Positions 58,600 to 64,000 of a DNA stretch of 64,000 nt are shown piece after piece (position 1 is the first letter of the stretch; the number at the start of each line of letters is the position of its first letter). The DNA is taken from NCBI GenBank assembly GCA_002914805.1, contig JXTB01000166.1, positions 276,186 through 340,185 on the forward strand. The letters run 5' to 3'. The notes under the pieces are model-generated. The model was not told the DNA's origin and searched no databases. It worked only from the letters and a program-made list of their open reading frames with translations. Source of the stretch: Parasponia andersonii (Eukaryota; Streptophyta; Magnoliopsida; Rosales; Cannabaceae). Both the position numbers and the translations under genes were made by a program.

Positions 58600-59880
58600 C
58601 AAACATATGGTACTAACTCATGGTATTTCGATAGTGGATGTTCTAGACATATGATAGGTAATCAAGACATCTTGACATATTACAAATCTATGACAAGTGG
58701 AAAAGACACTTTTGGAGGTAGAGTCAAGGGAAAAGTTCTTGGTAAAAGAACTTTAAATATTGATGGGATGCCAAGATTGAAAAAAGTGCTTCATGTGGAT
58801 GGACTTAAAGCTAATTTGATTAGCATAAGTCAAATTTGTGATCATAATCTTTTTGTCAATTTTACTCATGATGAATGTTTGGTTTTGGATCATGATGGAA
58901 ATTATGTTTTGAAAGGTTATAGATATGTTGACAACTGGTATACTTTGGTTGAATCGAAAACATGTCATAATGTTATTGTTAATAACACTAATTTATGGCA
59001 TGAAATGCTTGAGCTCTTAAATTTTAAAACTTTGAACAGAATTGCAAGTGCAGGTCTTGATTGTGGTTTGCCAAAACCTAACAATCAGTCACCTAGTATG
59101 TGTAGACCATGCCAACATGGAAAATAGTTGAAGTCAACACACAAAGTGATCCAAAGCATCACAATATCAACAATCTTAGAACTATTACATATGGATCTTA
59201 CGGGTCCAGTGAAAGTTTAAAGTATTGTTGGTAAATGCTACATTCTTATGTGTGTGGATGATTTTTCTAGATTTACTTAGGTTGATTTCTTGAAAGAAAA
59301 ATCAGACACTTTTGATGCTTTTAGAAATTTGTGTGTAAAACTCAAGGTTGTAAAGAATTACAATATTGGAAAAATAGTTCAAATTCGAAGTGACCACGGA
59401 AAAGAATTTGAAAACATTATTTTTGCTGATTTTTATAAATTGCATGGACTTGCACATGAATTTTCTACTCTTAAAACACTAGAACAAAATGGTGTCATAG
59501 AGAGAAAGAATCGTACCTTGCAAGAAATGGCTAGATTCATGCTAAATAGCAAGAAGATATCCAAAAGACTATGGGCTAAAGCGGTATACACTGCATGTTA
59601 TATAAATAATCGTGTCTATCTTTGGTCAAGTACTAAAAAGACTCCTTATGAGATTTGGAAAGATAAGAAACCTATTCTCGGTCATTTTCATGTTTTTAGA
59701 TGTGCTTGTTATATCTTGAATGATAGGGAGTATCTTGGTAAATTGATTTTAAGAGTGACCTTGGGGTCTTTCTTGGCTATTCTAATAACAGTAGAGCTTA
59801 TTGTGTCTACAACATGAGAACTCAAACTATTATAGAATCGACTAATGTTGTTATTGATGATTTCAAATATTTTGTAGAAG
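58600..59880 (+). pseudogene. Protease and integrase of copia E
   Basis: Protease begins near 58620 with WYFDSGCSRHMIG, the aspartic active site of the SIRE group, in the clean frame 58651-59127. That frame also holds the gag-pre-integrase motif LWHEMLELLNFKTLNRI and the CRPCQHGK zinc-binding end (stop in place of the next codon). The integrase core follows: HMDLTGPV with the first Asp at 59194, RSDHGKEFEN with the second Asp near 59390, and GVIERKNRTLQEMAR with the Glu near 59497. The frame 59290-59817 continues to the connection region. Three stops and one shift near 59750 are seen. Confidence 0.8.
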
Positions 59881-59999
59881 TCTCAAAAGAAAAGGATTTT
59901 GATAGCTTTACTGATGAAGTTTAGAGATTTGATCAGACAATTGCAAAAACTCCTGATCCTGTTGTAACTTCAGCTTCTAATGTTGTAACAGATTCATTG

Positions 60000-61720
60000 T
60001 TGGAACAAGCAGGAACATCTGATCAGAGTGTTTCTTCTGATATCTTGACTGATCAAATCCAAAAAGAACCATCAACAAGATTCAAGAAAAAACATCTGAC
60101 AGATCTCATCATAGGTAATGTTAATGACAGCATAGTTACAAGAAGGAAGAGGTAGGTGAATTTTGTGCAACATGTGTGTTTTACTTCCTCGAATGAACCA
60201 AAGAATGCTAAGGAAGCTTTGTTTGATGAATTTTGGGTGAAAGTTATGCAAGACAAACTTGAACAATTTTCTCGAAATGATGTGTGGACACTTGTGCCTA
60301 GACCTAATCACACAAATGTAATTGGTACCAAATGGATTTTTAAAAATAAAACTGATGAATTTGGCAACATCATAAGAAACAAGGCTAGTTTAGTAGCATA
60401 AGGGTACAAACCAGTCAAGGGAATCGATTTTGAAGAAACTTTTGCACCTGTTGCTAGGTTAGAGTCACTCAAGTTGTTACTTGCAATAGCTTGTGTGATA
60501 GGCTTCAAATTGATTCAAATGGATGTCAAGTCTGCCTTTTTGAATGGTTTCTAAAAAGAAGAAGCTTATGTTGAATAACCAAAGAGAATTGAAGATCCTT
60601 ATTTGCCTAATCATATTTTCAAATTGAAAAAGGCATTGTCAGGTTTGAAACAAGCTTCAGGTGCTTGGTATCAAAGATTGACAATTTTTTTAGTTGAAAA
60701 GGGTTACAAAAGTGGAGTAGTTGATAAAATACTTTTCATCAAACAGTTTAATTCTAGGATTATCAGTGCTCAAATATATGTTGATGATATAGTGTTTGGC
60801 TCAACTTCTTAATCTAAGGTGCAAGAATTTGTTAAACAAATGTAGAAAGAATTCGAGATGAGCATGGTTAGAGAGCTCAATTATTTTCTAGGTTTGTAGG
60901 TCAAACAACTTAAGGATGGCATTTTCATTTCTCAAGCCAACTATGCCAAAAACCTTGTTTGCAAATTTGGACATGAAAAAGACAAATGTTTTTGAACCCC
61001 TATGAGTACAATACTGAAGTTGACGACAAATGAAGGTGGGGTAAATATTGACCCAACATTGTATAGGATCATGATAGGTAGTCTTCTTTACCTTACTACT
61101 AGCAGACATGACATATGTTACAATGTTAGTGTTTGTACAAGATACCAAAGTAGTCCTAAGGAATCCTATATCACTGCTGTTACAAGAATCATTTGATATG
61201 TGAGTGGAACTTCTGATTATGGGATTTAGTATTCTAAGGATACTAACATAAATCTTGCAGGATATAGTTATATAGATTGGGCAGGCAATGCAAATGATAG
61301 GAAGAGCACCAGCGGTGGTTGTTTTTACCTTGGAAACAATTTGATTTCTTGGCATAGTAAGAAACATAATTCAATTTCCCTATCCACTACTGAGGCAAAA
61401 TACATTGTTGTTGGAAGTTGTTGTACACAACTTATCTGGATGAAATAGATGCTTGCTGACTATGGCTTTGATTTAGATGTTATGATTGTGTTTTGTGATA
61501 ATACAAGTGTTATTAATATCTAAAAAAAAAACTAGTACAACATTCTAGGACAAAGCACATAGATATCTATTATCATTTCATAAGGGAACTGGTTGAGAAT
61601 AGAACAATCACTCTGGAATATATTGAGACAGACAAACAAATTGCAGACATTTTCACCATAGCCCTTGATTTTGTAAAATTTGATTCCTTAAGGCAAGCAT
61701 TGGGAATTTATTCTGTTTAA
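60000..61720 (+). pseudogene. Reverse transcriptase and RNase H of copia E
   Basis: RT begins near 60190 (NAKEALFDEFWVKVMQ) and shows WIFKNKTDEFGNI, FAPVARLESLKLLLA, QMDVKSAFLNGF, LKKALSGLKQASGAWYQRL and the catalytic YVDDIVFGSTS at 60777-60810. RNase H follows with IGSLLYLT, GYSYIDWAGNANDRKST, STTEAKYI and FCDNTS, ending in EYIETDKQIADIF and SLRQALGI near 61710. All catalytic motifs are recognisable. About ten single stops occur, several of them TAG for Gln or Trp (for example 60843, 60897), and an A-run shift lies near 61525. Confidence 0.85.
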
Positions 61721-62551
61721 AATTTTAGTTGTGTGTTATTTTTTTAGCTTCAGCAAATAATAATCTTCGTGAATTAAACATGTTTTAGTGATTAGAATAC
61801 GCTATGTACCCTGATATGTGGAGCCATCCTTGAGCAATTTGGGACTATGTATCACTAATATAGAGAGGATAATCTACCAAGTAAAAAGGGCTACCTCAAG
61901 ATCGGAGTGAAAGCCAATAATCATAGGTATTTTTTTTAAAAAAAATGGCAGTGAGCAAGAACAAAAATAGATAAATAAAAGAAAAATACTGCCTCTTGTG
62001 TGAAAAAAGGAGGGAGTTAGTTGGTTTTTGATCCAATTTATTCATCTTGTTTTCAAAAATAAAGGAGATTTGTCTGTCAAAAGATTAACAAATACATTAT
62101 AATTTTAGAATTTTTTCTTTTTTAGGAACAAAATTAACATGAATTTTTCTTTATTTTATTTTTCTCTAAATAATGCCTTAAATAAACAAATTGAATTTGG
62201 CTGAAATTGAATTTTTTATGTGTGTGGCATTTTTTTATTTTTTTATTTTTTTTAAAAAAGGCTTGTTTTGGAAATTTTCTATTGAAACGACTTTGTCTGT
62301 TGTAACACATTTTTGCTTCGTTAATTATCTACATCCAATTAATCAATCTTATAAGAAAATCACTCAAATTGTTTTAAATCTCTAATTTCTCAATTTGGTG
62401 GAAATATGGTCTTTAAATGTCATTGGGTGATTTGGTTAAACTAATCTCTCTCACATCCTCTCCATCATTTACTATCTCTATTGTTTCTTCTTCTTCTTTT
62501 GCATTTCTTTTCTTTTGTTTTGATGTTTTATGCAGCAAGTTTCATCAAACA
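61721..62551 (+). other. Spacer between pol and the 3' ORF of copia E
   Basis: This AT-rich noncoding spacer is about 0.8 kb long. Its right end has a long pyrimidine-rich stretch (about 62440-62530, with TTCTTCTTCTTCTTTT) followed by TTTATGCAG at 62527-62535, a good match to a plant 3' splice site. The first ATG of the next ORF lies 17 bases downstream. No reading frame is supported inside; the 64-codon frame at 62191 is composition-driven. Confidence 0.6.
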
Positions 62552-64000
62552 ATGGTAAAAACTAGAGGTGTAGTATCCCCCAAGTAGAAACATGGGTCCT
62601 CATCAACCGTTAAGACCACTTTGATGAAGAAGAAGCCAAACCAACCTAGTTCGACATCTGTGACAGCCAGAATATCACAAGCAGATGCTTCAAAGCCTCC
62701 ATCTCTACCACCTGCAGTGATTGGCCATCTATTGAACCTGAGCCAGAGGTTGAGGCAACTCCAATCCTTGACATAGAGCTATCAGTCCTCAACACCTCAT
62801 AAGCCGAAACTGAAGATGTCGAGGCTTCTGAAAAAATAGCCACTGATTAAGAAGAAGAAAGATGTGAATCGGGGTAATCTGAGTTTGACAAGCCATCTCA
62901 AACTCTTGTTGCAACAAAAACTGTTGAAGCCCAAAAGCCTGTGTCCTCAAAAACGAAAGGTGACAAACCTATTGTGACACCCAACTCCAGCAGTTTCGCT
63001 ATCTGTTGCAATAAAATTTCCAAAGAAGAAGGTTGTTGTGTCAAAACTTGCCGCAACAAAAGATTCTACCTCTGAATCCTCCATACCAAAAGATGTTGCA
63101 ATAAAAGGCAAGAAGATAGCTAAATTTTCGGGTTCCAAATTGAAGAAGTTGTAACAGTCTATTGCAACGTCTCCTGAATCAATTTATGCTACCTCTGAGA
63201 AAGAAATCACTACTCCTCCATCTGTTGCACCAATTCAAAAGAAGAGTGCAACAACATTTGAAATTGAAGATTAATCGTCCATGATACCTGAAGAACTCTC
63301 TGACATACCTGAGGAGAATATCCCTGAAGACCAAGATGAAGGAGATTCTCTAGAAGCAGTTGCAATAGAAACAACAACTGGGTATGACATATCTCATGCA
63401 CACTCTTTTGTATTTTATACTGATGAAAATGAGGAATACATAGATAAATATGATAGAAAAGGATTTATAGATGAAAGGAAATTTAACTTTGGTTCTTTTA
63501 AGCCACTAGGAATTGTGAAAATTTTGAAAAAAGAAACTGGTTAAAAATTGTTTCCAAAGTTGAGGGCTATGTTCCTAAAATCATACAAGAGTTTTATTGC
63601 AATATTTGAGAGGAGATGGCTGACCCTAAGATTCCATTTTATCAAAAAATCTATAATTGAGGGCATGTCTATGATTTCAATTATCAAGTTATAGCGGATT
63701 ATCTTGATATATCTGTTGTTGCAACTGATGAGTATGAGAAAGAATATGAGATTGATAAGGTAGCTTCAGAACTTTTGGGAGATTTTATTGAATGGCCCTT
63801 TCATTCAAGTACTCTTAAGTCAACTGATTTGACTTATAAGTACTCTGGCTTGCACAAGATGGCAATTCACAACTGGTGACCAATAGCTCATCTTCCTACA
63901 ATGGCAGGGAACTTTGCCTACTTTCTGTTTGATATAGGCACATGAATTGATGTCAATTTACCCCAGATAATTTTTCAAGATATTTTTATCTTTGTTGTGG
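62552..64000 (+). pseudogene. Extra 3' ORF of copia E, SIRE ORF3/'putative plant transposon protein' type (partial)
   Basis: The start is ATG 62552 (MVKTRGVVSPK, then TAG for Gln). The N-terminal third is lysine/serine/threonine-rich and disordered, with repeated VATK/VAIK-like words (62900-63250). It is followed by an acidic segment (PEENIPEDQDEGD, 63310-63350). From about 63395 a folded domain begins: FVFYTDENEEYIDKY, then in a shifted frame GHVYDFNYQVI, ASELLGDFIEWPF, LHKMAIHNW and FAYFLFDIGT. The order HVYDF, E-L-G, LHK-IHNW and GT matches what I recall of the 'putative plant transposon protein' domain found in plant elements. Function is unknown; in SIRE1 the ORF in this place was called env-like. 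Stops and at least two frameshifts break it. Confidence 0.65.

Larger units (their letters stand above)
55504..64000 (+). mobile_element. Copia element E (SIRE/Maximus type) with an extra 3' ORF
   Basis: This plus-strand element holds a 5' LTR, Met-type PBS, Gag, protease, integrase, RT and RNase H in copia order, then a spacer and a further ORF that runs off the window. The RT-RNase H wording (KVQEFVKQM, ELNYFLGL, KDGIFISQANYAKNLV) and the presence of a 3' ORF place it in the SIRE/Maximus lineage. The element is broken by stops and short shifts. A TGTTGCAACA-like word recurs from the LTR to the 3' ORF. The 3' LTR is beyond the window. Confidence 0.85.

Noticed and set aside
60888..61367. 159-codon minus-strand frame
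   Set aside because: It is antisense to the RNase H of copia E; the plus strand carries the conserved motifs.

Overview
This window is nuclear DNA of a flowering plant, most likely a eudicot with an AT-rich genome. Essentially all recognisable coding potential is retrotransposon-derived: Ty1/copia and Ty3/gypsy Gag, protease, reverse transcriptase (RT), RNase H and integrase (IN) fragments, bounded by long terminal repeats (LTRs), primer-binding sites (PBS) and polypurine tracts (PPT). I found no convincing host protein-coding gene, tRNA, rRNA or CRISPR array. For reference, the elements are lettered A to H below.

Left part (1-18288). Positions 1-2495 are the leader and 5' LTR of a minus-strand copia element (F). 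Positions 2496-11811 are a decayed plus-strand gypsy element of Athila/Tat type (B) with both LTRs and an Asp-type PBS. Positions 11812-15580 are the only stretch not dominated by LTR elements; it holds a foldback repeat (13891-14114) and a PIF/Harbinger-type MITE with TTA target duplication (14975-15383). Positions 15581-17454 look like a plus-strand solo copia LTR bracketed by TACCAA.

Middle part (17461-55503) is a nest. The minus-strand copia element H (3' LTR 17461-18288, Gag-Pol to about 28219) is split in its RNase H by a pol-less copia element G (from 19110 to about the gap at 24033-24375). H is cut at its 5' end by a minus-strand Tekay/Del-type chromovirus C (28339 to about 55503). 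C carries three insertions: element D in its 3' LTR (30317-40026, target duplication CTACC), a solo LTR in gag (44757-47155, target duplication TTTTA), and plus-strand element A in gag (47658 to about 55127). C's gag can be read in three separated pieces across these insertions. The order inferred is H first, then C, then D, the solo LTR and A.

Right part (about 55504-64000) is a plus-strand SIRE/Maximus-type copia element (E) with LTR, PBS, gag-pol and a third, downstream open frame that runs off the window. This is the most interesting unit: the extra ORF carries a domain like the 'putative plant transposon protein' family, sits just behind a strong splice-acceptor-like sequence, and the whole element is peppered with a palindromic TGTTGCAACA-like word.

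Assembly caveats: there are two N runs (24033-24375 and 46053-46997) and three single Ns. Two of the single Ns (26698, 52329) lie exactly between near-identical direct duplicates and look like unmerged contig ends. The long 774-codon frame with two RT domains is therefore probably an artefact. Almost every coding region is broken by stops and frameshifts; many stops read as CAG to TAG or TGG to TAG changes, as expected from decay of methylated transposons.
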